Positions 26,823-35,652 of a stretch of 64,000 nucleotides of DNA are shown piece after piece. The stretch covers positions 124,001 to 188,000 of the forward strand of contig JASBVF010000003.1 in assembly GCA_030147525.1 (NCBI GenBank), read 5' to 3'. The position numbers were made by a program, and so were the translations under genes. The notes under the pieces were generated by a model. That model had not been told where the DNA came from, did no database searches, and worked only from the letters and a program-made list of their open reading frames with translations. Source of the stretch: Bacteroidota bacterium (lineage in GTDB: Bacteria; Bacteroidota; Bacteroidia; Chitinophagales; Saprospiraceae). The first letter of the stretch is position 1, and the number at the start of each line of letters is the position of its first letter.

Positions 26823-27710
26823 ATGCAGCATTTCAAAAGAACATTGATAGCGATGGACCTCAGCAAGACGGACCGGTCGCTGCTGAAAATGGCTGCCATG
26901 CTCGCTCTCCCATTGGAAATCAGCCAGTTTTACCTACTGCACGTTATGCCTGATTTTGCCCGGCCCAGCAATCTCGATGTTGAATTTTACAAACTGTTCA
27001 ATCCGGAATACCCTGTCGATGAAAAAGTCAGGGATAAGCTGAAGCTTGAAGCCGCTGAAATTCTCGGCGACAACCCCGCCCGGTCCGTCGAAGTCAATGT
27101 TGTGGAAGGGAACCCGTATGAAAAACTGCTTCACTGGATCGACGTCAAAATGATCAATCTGCTCATGGTGGGTCATAAAAAAATCAGCCAAGGCAGCGGC
27201 ATTCAGGCCAGGAAGGTCGCAAGGGCTTCAAAAACCAACATTCTTTACGTCACCGAAAACCCGCCAGAGCGCATTCGCCGCATTCTGGTACCCACCGATT
27301 TTTCGGATGAAGGCGTCAATGCCCTGCGCACAGCGCTCAATCTTTCTTATGCCATTGGCAACGTCGAGGTAACCCTCCTGCACGTTATCCCGCAGCCATC
27401 GGCTGTTTTTTATGACCCTGCCTGGGAATACAATACCTTCCAGGATGCCCTGAAAGAATCTGCAAAGAGATCCTGCGACAAGTTTATTGCCGAAAATGGC
27501 TTCGAGGGCGACCACTTTGAGACAGTTATGATCGATGATGATTTCAGCAGTATTTCAAGGCACATCCATGAGTACGCCGTTGAACATAGAACAGACCTTA
27601 TCGTAATGGGAGCAAAGGGACACACCGCTCTCAACAACCTGATTTTTGGCAGTGTGACGGAATCTTTGCTGGAGCGGTCGAGGGAGCATTTGATGTTGGT
27701 GGTTCGATAA
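26823..27710 (+). CDS. Tandem universal stress protein (C-terminal domain ATP-binding type)
   Basis: Two UspA domains, 295 residues. Domain 1 starts KRTLIAMDLSKTDRSLLK and its motif is degenerate (GHKKISQGSGIQARKVAR). Domain 2 starts IRRILVPTDFSDEGVNALR and keeps GAKGHTALNNLIFGSVTE, the ATP-binding signature. This is the mirror image of the preceding gene's pattern. A closely similar paralogue follows after 53 bp. Confidence 0.95.
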   Translation: MQHFKRTLIAMDLSKTDRSLLKMAAMLALPLEISQFYLLHVMPDFARPSNLDVEFYKLFNPEYPVDEKVRDKLKLEAAEILGDNPARSVEVNVVEGNPYEKLLHWIDVKMINLLMVGHKKISQGSGIQARKVARASKTNILYVTENPPERIRRILVPTDFSDEGVNALRTALNLSYAIGNVEVTLLHVIPQPSAVFYDPAWEYNTFQDALKESAKRSCDKFIAENGFEGDHFETVMIDDDFSSISRHIHEYAVEHRTDLIVMGAKGHTALNNLIFGSVTESLLERSREHLMLVVR

Positions 27711-27763
27711 AAACACCGCTTTAAAACAACGTAATCCCTGTTTTTACAGAGAAATCAAATCAC

Positions 27764-28651
27764 ATGAAAAACTTCAAAACCATCGTAGTTGCACTGGATT
27801 TTTCCAAGCTCGATGCCGCTTTGCTGAATTTCGCCAGACACTTCAGCGACCTGTCGGATGCCGGCTCAAAAATTTACTTTGTACACATCATTCCCACCTT
27901 CGTTTTCCCCGGAAATACGGAAGATCTTATTCACGGTATCACTTCGCCGGGTTACAAGCTGGATGAGTTGGTCGAGGCAAAAATTTCAAAAGTCGTTCAG
28001 GAAACTTTTGGCAGCGATGAAAAGCACAGCTTCGAAATTATCGTACAGGAAGGCCATCCACTCAAATCCATTACCAAACTGACGCAGCAAACCGGTGCCG
28101 ACCTGCTGCTCATCGGCAACAAAAAAGTCAGTGAAGGCAGCGGTATTGTAGCTAAAATGATCGCACGGAAAGTAAGCTGCGCCGTTTGTTTCGTCACGGA
28201 ACGTGCGCAATTGCTTTGGGACAAGGTGGTTGTACCAATGGATTTTTCACCGTTTTCCATTCGGGCTTTAAAAGAGGCCATTCAACTAAATGCAGGAAAA
28301 CCGGGGACCAAAATTCACGCTTTACACGTTCTGGACTACCCTCCAACCACCCAGTATCTCACCCGTAATTATGGTTTATTGGCCGCAGATTGGGAAGAAA
28401 GAGTCTTCACTGCATTTGACGTTTGCCTTCAACGAAATAATATTCCTAAAAAAGGGATTCATTTCACCGCCATCAAAAACGAATATTTCAACACGGCCGA
28501 GCATATACGAGAGTTTGCATCCGACCTGAATGCCGGGTTAATCGTTCTGGGAGCGCAGGGGCATAGTTCTTTCGACGACTTGTTCCTTGGCAGCGTTGCC
28601 GAAAAACTGGTGACCATCGAAGACGACATTCCGATTTTGATCGTCCGATAA
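27764..28651 (+). CDS. Tandem universal stress protein (C-terminal domain ATP-binding type)
   Basis: Two UspA domains, 295 residues, the same length as the upstream paralogue and clearly its duplicate (GNKKVSEGSGIVAKMIARK in domain 1 matches the same degenerate loop). Domain 2 retains GAQGHSSFDDLFLGSVAE. Third and last of this USP run. Its 3' side faces the convergent tonB gene. Confidence 0.95.
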   Translation: MKNFKTIVVALDFSKLDAALLNFARHFSDLSDAGSKIYFVHIIPTFVFPGNTEDLIHGITSPGYKLDELVEAKISKVVQETFGSDEKHSFEIIVQEGHPLKSITKLTQQTGADLLLIGNKKVSEGSGIVAKMIARKVSCAVCFVTERAQLLWDKVVVPMDFSPFSIRALKEAIQLNAGKPGTKIHALHVLDYPPTTQYLTRNYGLLAADWEERVFTAFDVCLQRNNIPKKGIHFTAIKNEYFNTAEHIREFASDLNAGLIVLGAQGHSSFDDLFLGSVAEKLVTIEDDIPILIVR

Positions 28652-28952
28652 TTTGAAATCAACAAAAACTGAACCCTTACTCTTCTGACTTGCTGACAAG
28701 CGTTGTCGGTAACCTTAGGAAAAACGACAAAGTATGACAAGTCAAATCAGGATTAAGGAAATAGCCTGTAATTTTCATCTCTTAATTACCGCAAAATCTG
28801 TAAGGTGTTTTTTTAAGGAGTACAAGTTGAGGAGCACCGATTAGTCAATGTTGAGCGCTGATTAGTCATTGTAGAGCACAGAATGTACCTTCCTAGAAAA
28901 AGTAAGGGGTGAGAGCTCACGCCCACACCCCAACTTCTATTCATAATTGCCA
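28652..28952. repeat. Convergent intergenic region with a 21-bp imperfect direct repeat
   Basis: 301 bp between the convergent USP and tonB genes; no gene is seen. It holds two adjacent 21-bp units, 28839-28859 and 28860-28880, both starting GATTAGTCA and matching at 17 of 21 positions, preceded by a partial GGAGCACC. A short GACAA/TTGTC hairpin near 28695 has no T-run. Function unknown. Confidence 0.6.
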
Positions 28953-29861
28953 CTATTCAAGTTTAAACCTGACAGGTAGGGTAAACATTACCCTGACAGG
29001 TCTGTCTCTTTGACGTCCGGGGCTCCATTTCGGCATGATCTGCACGATCCTCTTTGCTTCGTCACCGCAACCTGCGCCGATGTCCCTGATGACGTTTATA
29101 TTAGTACAGCTACCGTCTTTCTCGACTACAAACTGAACCACAACCATTCCTTCGACACCATTTTCTCTGGCGATGGATGGATACTGAATGTTACCGTAAA
29201 TGAACTGAAGCATTTTTTCTTCGGAGCACTTTCGCTGCGCATCTTTTTCTTTGATGTCGTCACAACCCGGAAACAATGGGTTTACTTCCACCACTTTGAA
29301 GATTTCTCTTTCATTGTCCACTGGCGGTGGCGGCGGAGGCGGTGGAGGCGGCGCTTCAGTTTTCTTGGCCTCGATCACCGGAGCAACCACATCCGTTTGT
29401 GCGTCAATACTCATATCTTCAAAGACCATAGACTCGACGTCCGGCAAATCAGACTCGATAATCTGCATGTTTTGAGCCTGAGGCGGTGGAGGCGGCGGTG
29501 GAGGTGGTTCCGCAGTTCTGGGCGTTTCCATTTCAATATCATCTGACAGCGTTCCCAGGTAATCGGAGATATCCACTTTCTTTTCGTAGGTCGTCCAGCT
29601 GAATGCAAGAATCATCAATACCAGCGAAACCAGAAGACCGTACTCGAGAAGCGTATTGCGGATGGAGAAAGTATCCACTTCAGGATATTTGTTCCTTCCT
29701 TCCAGTGGCGACCGCCACTTTCTGCCCCTGTTTTTGGTGGTCAGATCTGTTTCTGCTTGCTTCTGGAAAAACTTTCTGATCAGGAATACCATCAGAAGTG
29801 TTGCGGCAACAAGGCCTATGAGAATAAGCCTAACGGTGGAACTTGTGAATTCGAATGCCAT
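28953..29861 (-). CDS. tonB: TonB-family energy transducer with two N-terminal membrane segments
   Basis: Couples the proton-motive force to outer-membrane importers such as SusC. 302 residues. TM segments lie at about 11-29 and 72-90. The second, followed by the periplasmic part, is the usual TonB anchor; the first is extra. Two polyproline runs (nine and ten Pro, after residue 115 and near residue 170) span the periplasm. The C-terminal TonB domain is clear: FPGCDDIKEKDAQRKCSEEK, then IQYPSIARENGVEGMVVVQF, then a terminal VMFTLPVRFKLE. No exbB/exbD is adjacent. A weak pair of FNR-like boxes lies upstream. Confidence 0.93.
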   Translation of the reverse strand: MAFEFTSSTVRLILIGLVAATLLMVFLIRKFFQKQAETDLTTKNRGRKWRSPLEGRNKYPEVDTFSIRNTLLEYGLLVSLVLMILAFSWTTYEKKVDISDYLGTLSDDIEMETPRTAEPPPPPPPPPQAQNMQIIESDLPDVESMVFEDMSIDAQTDVVAPVIEAKKTEAPPPPPPPPPPVDNEREIFKVVEVNPLFPGCDDIKEKDAQRKCSEEKMLQFIYGNIQYPSIARENGVEGMVVVQFVVEKDGSCTNINVIRDIGAGCGDEAKRIVQIMPKWSPGRQRDRPVRVMFTLPVRFKLE

Positions 29862-29935
29862 AATTTTCCGATTTAGCGTTAGAAATTGTTGTATTCTTTC
29901 ACTTGCTAAATTCGGTTTTGAGACATGTTTATTCA

Positions 29936-29971
29936 GTGTAATTCGTCAGTCTATCGATTGACTTTTATCAC
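29936..29971 (-). promoter_or_regulatory. Weak tandem FNR-like boxes upstream of tonB
   Basis: TTGAC-TTTT-ATCAC (29958-29971) and GTGTA-ATTC-GTCAG (29936-29949, one half-site imperfect) have centres 22 bp apart, like the better pairs. No -7 element is found at the expected place on the minus strand, so this assignment is uncertain. Confidence 0.35.
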
Positions 29972-29978
29972 TTTTCAT

Positions 29979-30009
29979 AAAAAAAGCCCCGCTACTTGCG
30001 TAACGAAGC
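29979..30009 (-). terminator. Intrinsic terminator of the cbb3 oxidase operon
   Basis: On the minus strand GCTTCGTTAC pairs with GTAGCGGGGC (G-U pairs allowed) closed by a GCAA tetraloop and followed by seven T. It lies about 120 bp after the ccoH stop. A second inverted repeat (ACAAAACTCC 30023-30032 / GGAGTTTTGT 30049-30058) lies between them and may stabilise the 3' end. Confidence 0.78.
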
Positions 30010-30126
30010 TGGTTTTATCACAACAAAACTCCGCCTCTCTCAATTGCTGGAGTTTTGTCGTAAAAATACAGGCACAGCAGTACTTTTCCGGTAACTTACC
30101 GAAGCTGAAAGAAACCGTAAGGCCGG

Positions 30127-30567
30127 TTACAACACAATGATTTCTTCCTTGTAAAAGGGTTTACCATCGCCCGTCCAGTTCACTTTTACCTTCCAGAGTC
30201 CGGGCGTCAGGTCGCTGGTAGCAACCAGCTGTTGCCCATCGCTGTCGGTTTTGATTTTTAACCTGAAATCCTTTTGCTCGTCATCAGCCCTGTAAAACCA
30301 AAGACTGCCTTCCAGTTGCTCGAAATTGGCCGGAAAGCGGAACAATACCAACTGGTCTTCCTTCAGTTTCAGAATTTCAAGATCAGTCTCCAGCCCCTGC
30401 GCATTCTTCACAGCATCGATGTGCGACTGGTACTGCAAATCTTCCTCGTAATAATTGTCCATCACGAGGCTGTGGTCAAAGCTCTTGGAATGAATCACCA
30501 TTCCGACCATAAATAGGACAAAAGCAGTGTAAAAAATGGCTATGCCGGTTCCCCAGTTGAGTTTCAT
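30127..30567 (-). CDS. ccoH: FixH/CcoH-family cbb3 oxidase assembly protein
   Basis: Inner-membrane protein needed for cbb3 assembly or stability. 146 residues from MKLNWGTGIAIFYTAFVLFM. One N-terminal TM helix is followed by SFDHSLVMDNYYEEDLQYQSHIDA, the FixH hallmark. A periplasmic beta-domain ends with LTPGLWKVKVNWTGDGKPFY. The longer frame upstream runs through a simple-sequence repeat and is rejected. Last gene of the cco operon, after ccoG. Confidence 0.9.
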   Translation of the reverse strand: MKLNWGTGIAIFYTAFVLFMVGMVIHSKSFDHSLVMDNYYEEDLQYQSHIDAVKNAQGLETDLEILKLKEDQLVLFRFPANFEQLEGSLWFYRADDEQKDFRLKIKTDSDGQQLVATSDLTPGLWKVKVNWTGDGKPFYKEEIIVL

Positions 30568-30579
30568 GTTGTGATTGTG

Positions 30580-30607
30580 TTTGTGTGTTTGTGTGTTTGT
30601 GTGTTTG
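30580..30607. repeat. Octanucleotide simple-sequence repeat directly upstream of ccoH
   Basis: Three full TTTGTGTG units (30580-30603) plus TTTG, read on the plus strand, lie 13-40 bp upstream of the ccoH ATG, in the place of its ribosome-binding region. Copy-number slippage could change ccoH translation. Confidence 0.8.
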
Positions 30608-30670
30608 GGGAGCCAGCAGCGAATGTTCAGCTGAAGCTGATATGCCACAAACACCCAACACTCAAACACA

Positions 30671-32170
30671 TCATTTTATCGGTCCTAAAAAGTTAGTAGT
30701 CGTTTTATCAATCATTTTACCGCCGGACCAAACTTCGATGGTTAGTCGCTTTTTGGTTGCAGTCATTACTTCCCTCGGCAAATCAATGATCATCACCCCT
30801 TTGGCGATGCCCTGTTTTGGTGAAACGAGATTCTCACTGGCACCGATCAGTTCGATACGGCTGCCCTCGACATCGATCAGACGGAATTCAATCCCGCTGA
30901 TATCGTTGGCTGTTTTGTTGATCACTTCCCAGTTGTAAATGTTTCTCAAATACGTCTCATCCACTTTCTGGTAGAGCTGCCCGGGAATTTTCAGTATCAG
31001 CGTTTCCACATCGCTGCGGGTGCCAAACAGGAAAGCCTGCAAAACGATCAGCACGACAAGCACCACCGTGTAGGCTATGACTCTTGTGTTGAAAATTTTA
31101 CGCTTACCCGCCTTAATCCCGCTGTAAGAATCGTAGCGAATCAAGCCCCGTGGGCGGCTCACTTTGTCCATCACCTCGTCACAAGCGTCGATGCAGGCGG
31201 TGCAGTTTACGCATTCGAGCTGCGTGCCGTTGCGGATATCGATGCCCGTTGGGCAAACCTGCACGCACAGCTTGCAGTCGATGCAGTCGCCCTGAATTTT
31301 CAGCGGGCTTTCTGTTTCGCTGACAACTCCTCCCCCATTGGCGGCAGCCAATTTCACCTCACTGCCAATGGTGGCGACCGGGTTGGATTTTTTAATCTTA
31401 CCTCTGGGCTCACCCCGCACGAAATCGTAATGAACCACAATAGAATCCGGCACGAGCAAAACTCCCTGCATTCTTCCATAGGGACAAATGGTGGTGCAAA
31501 CCTGCTCCCGCATGAACGCAAAAACACCGTAAAACAAACCCGAAAATATCACCATGCCGGCGAAGCCGCCCAGGTGTTCGCTCACGGGCTCGCTGATGAT
31601 CTTTTGCACCTCCTCCACACCAATGATGTAGGAGAGAAAGAGGTTGGAAATGATCACCGAAATGGCAAAAAAGAGGGCGTGTTTACTGGTTTTTTTGATG
31701 ATTTTATCGGTTGTCCACGGCGCCTTGTCCAGCTTGCGCTGCTGGTTGGCGTCGCCTTCGATCCAATATTCGATTTTCCGGAAAACCATTTCCATAAAAA
31801 TCGTTTGTGGACAAACCCAGCCGCAAAATATGCGACCAAAGACCACCGTAAACAGCACAATAAAAACCATGAGCGTCACCATCGCCAGGGCGAAAAGGTG
31901 CATGTCCTGCGCTGTGAAAATGATACCGAACAAGACAAACTTTCCTTCCAGTACATTGAAAAGCATCAGCGGCTCGCCATTCACTTTGATGAAAGGCATG
32001 GCAAACAACAATGCCAGCAAAACCCAGCTTACAATGTTCCGGTAGTTGTAAAATCTGCCGGACGGTTTTTTCGGATAAATCCAGATACGCTTACCGGCCT
32101 TATCGACTGTGGCCAGGTGGTCCCGGAAAGTTTCAGAATCTTCGTAAATCCTATCGAGATCGTCTTTCAT
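30671..32170 (-). CDS. ccoG: CcoG/FixG/RdxA-type ferredoxin-like cytochrome oxidase accessory protein
   Basis: Membrane Fe-S protein; homologues reduce Cu(II) during cbb3 assembly. 499 residues. Several TM helices; CGWVCPQTIFMEMVF and CTTICPYGRMQGVL are the membrane-proximal Cys motifs. Two 4Fe-4S clusters are read from CIDCKLCVQVCPTGID and CVNCTACIDACDEV. The C-terminal Ig-like domain (FixG_C) ends at TTTNFLGPIK. It lies between ccoP and ccoH in the operon. Confidence 0.95.
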   Translation of the reverse strand: MKDDLDRIYEDSETFRDHLATVDKAGKRIWIYPKKPSGRFYNYRNIVSWVLLALLFAMPFIKVNGEPLMLFNVLEGKFVLFGIIFTAQDMHLFALAMVTLMVFIVLFTVVFGRIFCGWVCPQTIFMEMVFRKIEYWIEGDANQQRKLDKAPWTTDKIIKKTSKHALFFAISVIISNLFLSYIIGVEEVQKIISEPVSEHLGGFAGMVIFSGLFYGVFAFMREQVCTTICPYGRMQGVLLVPDSIVVHYDFVRGEPRGKIKKSNPVATIGSEVKLAAANGGGVVSETESPLKIQGDCIDCKLCVQVCPTGIDIRNGTQLECVNCTACIDACDEVMDKVSRPRGLIRYDSYSGIKAGKRKIFNTRVIAYTVVLVVLIVLQAFLFGTRSDVETLILKIPGQLYQKVDETYLRNIYNWEVINKTANDISGIEFRLIDVEGSRIELIGASENLVSPKQGIAKGVMIIDLPREVMTATKKRLTIEVWSGGKMIDKTTTNFLGPIK

Positions 32171-32194
32171 TCTTCATTGCTTGTTTGACAGAAA

Positions 32195-33178
32195 TTATTT
32201 CCCTGCCAAATTTGAAGCGTTATCACCAGGAAAAACGTGACCAGTGTCACCGGTCTTTTCGCCTGTATTTTCAGGCTGCGCTGCATCCTGTTCAGGCTTC
32301 CAAAGGTCGCCCTGAGGATCTTTGGCGCCGGGCGGATTGGTACCTTGCAAGGTTAGAATGTAACTGGCCACCCGCTGCATGTCGGTTGCCCTGAGGTTTT
32401 CTTTCCAGGATTGCATACCTTTTTCAATCACCCCATATTTAATGGTGGAGAAAACGTTTTTGATACCGCCGCCGTGCAGCCAGTACTCGTCAGTCAGGTT
32501 AGGCCCGATGCTGTTACCTTCGCCCATGGTGCCGTGGCAAGGTGTACAACTGGTATTAAAAATCGACTTGCCCAGCTCAATTTCCTGGGGATCTTCCAGC
32601 ATTGCTACGTTGTTTTCGTCCACCTGTTCGGCTTGTTTGGCCATGTAGGCGGCAATGGCCGTGTTGGCTTTTTTCATATCCTGCTCGTATTCCTGGTGCA
32701 TGCCCGGAGCAGAGCCGGTGATGTGGAACAGGGTCCAGTAGATGATGGAAAAAATGATGGAAATGTAAAACATCCAAAGCCACCACGGCGGGAGCTTGTT
32801 GTCCAGTTCCCGGATGCCGTCGTAATCGTGGCCGAGGTCAATGTCTTTTTCCTGTGAAACAGGCACGGCCTTGGTCGCTGTTTTCATGAAACGGGACCAC
32901 CAGCTTTCCTGTGGCTGCCGGTAAGTTTCTACCACTTCCTCGACACCCTTTTCCTTTAAAATGCGCAACTCGTCCATTTTAACAATGATGGACAACAGGC
33001 GCACGACCACCAGCATGGCACCAACGATGACGATGGCGCCGCCCAGCACGGTCATGCTGCCGATGGTGTTTTCCCAAAACTTTTGATTGACGGGAGCTGC
33101 GGCATTCTGGGCCATCAGTCCCAGCGGCAAGGCAAGCACTGCCGCTAAAAATGATATCCGATAGATTGTATTTTTCAT
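32195..33178 (-). CDS. ccoP: cbb3 oxidase subunit III (CcoP), mono-heme type
   Basis: Membrane-anchored cytochrome c that passes electrons to CcoNO. 327 residues. A hydrophobic start is followed by a TM segment at about 43-65. The FixP N-terminal motif ELDNKLPPWWLWMFYISIIF carries the second TM. A single heme c site, CTPCH (Cys211, Cys214, His215), has a distal Met region MQSWKENL. Proteobacterial CcoP has two hemes; the mono-heme form with an extra N-terminal TM region is the Bacteroidota type. An acidic/Gly tail ends the protein. Confidence 0.93.
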   Translation of the reverse strand: MKNTIYRISFLAAVLALPLGLMAQNAAAPVNQKFWENTIGSMTVLGGAIVIVGAMLVVVRLLSIIVKMDELRILKEKGVEEVVETYRQPQESWWSRFMKTATKAVPVSQEKDIDLGHDYDGIRELDNKLPPWWLWMFYISIIFSIIYWTLFHITGSAPGMHQEYEQDMKKANTAIAAYMAKQAEQVDENNVAMLEDPQEIELGKSIFNTSCTPCHGTMGEGNSIGPNLTDEYWLHGGGIKNVFSTIKYGVIEKGMQSWKENLRATDMQRVASYILTLQGTNPPGAKDPQGDLWKPEQDAAQPENTGEKTGDTGHVFPGDNASNLAGK

Positions 33179-33243
33179 GACTGAATTTTAAATATTGTAG
33201 TTCAACAATGCTTTGAGGTGAAAGAAAACTTCATCCTCAAACC

Positions 33244-33408
33244 CTATTCGTCATCTTCCAGCGGCATGTTGGCCATCCTGTCCACGAATTCTTTTTTACT
33301 CAAAAAAGCCCAGAGTGCGCTGATGATAAAAATGACGAAGAAGATTACCAGCGAAGCCACCGCCAGCCAGTTGATATTCTCTACAGATTGAAGAATGTAT
33401 TTGTACAT
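33244..33408 (-). CDS. ccoQ: CcoQ-like small cbb3 subunit
   Basis: 54-residue single-TM protein starting MYKYILQSVENINWLAVASL, then a hydrophobic helix (VIFFVIFIISALWAFL), then a charged tail SKKEFVDRMANMPLEDDE. The position between ccoN and ccoP, together with the size and the short acidic tail after the helix, matches CcoQ. Sequence similarity in this family is weak, so the name rests mainly on context. Confidence 0.85.
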   Translation of the reverse strand: MYKYILQSVENINWLAVASLVIFFVIFIISALWAFLSKKEFVDRMANMPLEDDE

Positions 33409-33417
33409 TTTTTTTAA

Positions 33418-33497
33418 CGATGAATTATGAACTATGAACTTTGAACAGCAACTCCCGAGTTGTCTTGTTCATCGTTCATAGTTCATCGTTTATAATT
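33418..33497 (-). repeat. Intercistronic palindrome built from 7-bp repeats (ccoNO-ccoQ)
   Basis: The right arm on the plus strand reads GTTCATC GTTCATA GTTCATC GTTTATA; the left arm has the complementary TATGAAC-type units. The centre is CAACTC-CC-GAGTTG. It forms a long hairpin in the ccoNO-ccoQ spacer and closely resembles the element at 43025-43102. Confidence 0.78.
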
Positions 33498-35640
33498 ATT
33501 TCTCCGCTTGCGGCAGTGCCGAAATATCCACGCCGAGGCGCTGGAGGTAAGCGATCAATGCCACAATTTCCTTGTTTTCCAGACCTTCCTGCTCAATGCC
33601 GTCAGCACGCAGACTGGCTGCGATTTTACCGGCTTGTTTTGCAAGGTCTTCGTTGGCTATTTCCTCGTAGCCCTCCTGGTAAGGAGTGCCCAGTTGACGA
33701 AGCACCTTGATCTTGGAAGCGGTTGTGGAAATATCCAGGTCGTCAGTAATCAGCCACGGATAAGCCGGCATGATCGACTGCTCGTACACGTTGCGCGGGT
33801 TGAGCATGTGGTTGTAATGCCAGCTGTCTGACTTCTTGAGTTTCCCGACTCCCTCACGGGCAAGGTCAGGTCCGGTACGCTTGGAGCCCCAGAGGAACGG
33901 ACGGTCGTAAACGAACTCGCCGGACTTGGAATACTCGCCGTAGCGCTCCGTTTCAAACCTGAGCGGTCGAACCATCTGGGAGTGACAGCCAAGGCAGCCT
34001 TCCCGCACGTAGATATCACGCCCCTGCAATTCGAGTGGCGTGTAAGGCGTCACGGTTTCAATTTTCGGAACATTTTCATCGATGAAAGCCATGGGCAGGT
34101 ATTCGACCAAGCCACCAATGGCCACAAGAACAAAACTTGCCACCAGCAATTGGATCGGGCGGCGCTCGATCCAACGGTGCCAGTGTGACTTGTCTTCAGC
34201 AACGGCAGCGGCCGGGCGTGGAGGAGCTTCGGCAGCCTCATTAGCAACGAGATTGCCGGTTTGAATCGTCTTCCAGACGTTGTAAACGCCCAATACCACC
34301 CCGGCAAGGAAAAGCAAGCCACCCAGCGAACGAATCGCATACATCGGGATGATCTGCGTCACCGTTTCCAGGAAGTTTGGATAAACGAGGAAGCCGTCCG
34401 GCGTAAATGCCCGCCACATCACGTTTTGCACAACTGCCGACCAATACATCGGAATGGCGTAGAAAATGATACCAAGCGTGCCCAGCCAGAAGTGGACGTT
34501 GGCTTGTTTTATCGAATAAAGTTTTGTGTTAAAAATGCGTGGAATGAGCCAGTAAATCACCCCGAATGTGAGCATACCGTTCCAGCCCAGCGCTCCGACG
34601 TGTACGTGACCGATGGTCCAGTCAGAATAGTGAGTGACGGCGTTCCAGCTCTTGATCGACATCATGGGGCCTTCAAAAGTGGACATACCGTAAGCGGTCA
34701 CTGCCACAACCATAAATTTCAAAATTGGATCTTCACGGACCCGGTCCCAGGCGCCCCGTAGGGTGAGCAGACCGTTGAGCATACCACCCCAGGATGGGGC
34801 AATCAGCATCAGTGAAAACAACATGCCGAGCGATTGTGCCCACTCAGGCAAGGAGGTGTAGAGTAAGTGGTGAGGACCTGCCCAGATGTAAATGAATATA
34901 AGCGCCCAAAAGTGAATGATGGACAAACGGTAAGAATAAACCGGCCTGTTAGCCGCCTTCGGCAAATAGTAGTACATCAATCCGAGGTAGGGCGTGGTAA
35001 GGAAAAACGCCACCGCATTGTGTCCGTACCACCACTGCACCAGCGCCTCCTGCACACCGGCAAAAACGCCGTAGGCATGCGTCATGCTGGTAGGAATTGA
35101 AATATTGCGAACGATGTGGAGCAACGCCACGGTAATCCAGGTAGCAATATAAAACCAGATTGCCACGTAGAGGTGCTCTTCCCGGCGCTTGAGGATGGTG
35201 CCAAACATATTGATGCCAAAAATCACCCAGACCAGCGCAATGGCAATATCGATGGGCCATATCAACTCTGCATACTCACCGCTGCTGGTCAGACCAAGCG
35301 GCAAAGTGAGTGCTGCAGCGACGATGATAGCCTGCCAGCCCCAAAAGTGGATGTTGCTCAACAGATCGCTGAACATTCTTGCCTTGAGCAAACGTTGAAG
35401 CGAATAATAAACGCCCATGTAAATACCATTGCCGACAAATGCAAAAATGACTGCGTTGGTGTGCAATGGGCGTAAACGGCCGAAAGTCAGCCATGGCACT
35501 TCAAAGTTGAGCGCCGGAATGTAAAGTTGCAATGCAATCAGTAAACCCACCGTCATGCCCACCACTCCCCAGAGCAGCGTAGCGTAGGCGAATTTTTTCA
35601 CAATGGCATTGTCATAGTGGAATTTTTCTACTTGACTCAT
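33496..35640 (-). CDS. ccoNO: Fused CcoN-CcoO, cbb3 cytochrome oxidase catalytic subunit plus mono-heme subunit
   Basis: Terminal oxidase with high O2 affinity. Residues 1 to about 475 are the 12-TM heme-copper subunit CcoN: RPLHTNAVIFAFVGNG (low-spin heme His), QEALVQWWYGHNAVAFFLTT (CuB region), and IGHVHVGALGWNGML. After a Pro/Ala linker (EAPPRPAAAV), one TM helix and the CcoO domain follow, with heme c site CLGCHSQMVRPLRFETERYG and a late distal region SIMPAYPWL. 714 residues. Fusion of N and O is known in Bacteroidota. Second gene of the operon after ccoS. Confidence 0.97.
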   Translation of the reverse strand: MSQVEKFHYDNAIVKKFAYATLLWGVVGMTVGLLIALQLYIPALNFEVPWLTFGRLRPLHTNAVIFAFVGNGIYMGVYYSLQRLLKARMFSDLLSNIHFWGWQAIIVAAALTLPLGLTSSGEYAELIWPIDIAIALVWVIFGINMFGTILKRREEHLYVAIWFYIATWITVALLHIVRNISIPTSMTHAYGVFAGVQEALVQWWYGHNAVAFFLTTPYLGLMYYYLPKAANRPVYSYRLSIIHFWALIFIYIWAGPHHLLYTSLPEWAQSLGMLFSLMLIAPSWGGMLNGLLTLRGAWDRVREDPILKFMVVAVTAYGMSTFEGPMMSIKSWNAVTHYSDWTIGHVHVGALGWNGMLTFGVIYWLIPRIFNTKLYSIKQANVHFWLGTLGIIFYAIPMYWSAVVQNVMWRAFTPDGFLVYPNFLETVTQIIPMYAIRSLGGLLFLAGVVLGVYNVWKTIQTGNLVANEAAEAPPRPAAAVAEDKSHWHRWIERRPIQLLVASFVLVAIGGLVEYLPMAFIDENVPKIETVTPYTPLELQGRDIYVREGCLGCHSQMVRPLRFETERYGEYSKSGEFVYDRPFLWGSKRTGPDLAREGVGKLKKSDSWHYNHMLNPRNVYEQSIMPAYPWLITDDLDISTTASKIKVLRQLGTPYQEGYEEIANEDLAKQAGKIAASLRADGIEQEGLENKEIVALIAYLQRLGVDISALPQAEK

Positions 35641-35652
35641 ACGAAAACTTGT

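Noticed and set aside
28731-28741. TGACAAGTCA near the USP 3' end as another FNR-like box
   Set aside because: The half-sites are separated by 2 bp, not 4, and it lies in a convergent 3' region.
30580-30607. CRISPR-like short repeats
   Set aside because: Units are 8 bp, contiguous and without spacers, and there are no cas genes; this is a simple-sequence repeat.
33496-35640. CcoN-CcoO fusion as a frameshift or novelty
   Set aside because: The linker is clean and in frame, and this fusion is known from Bacteroidota; not reported as unusual.
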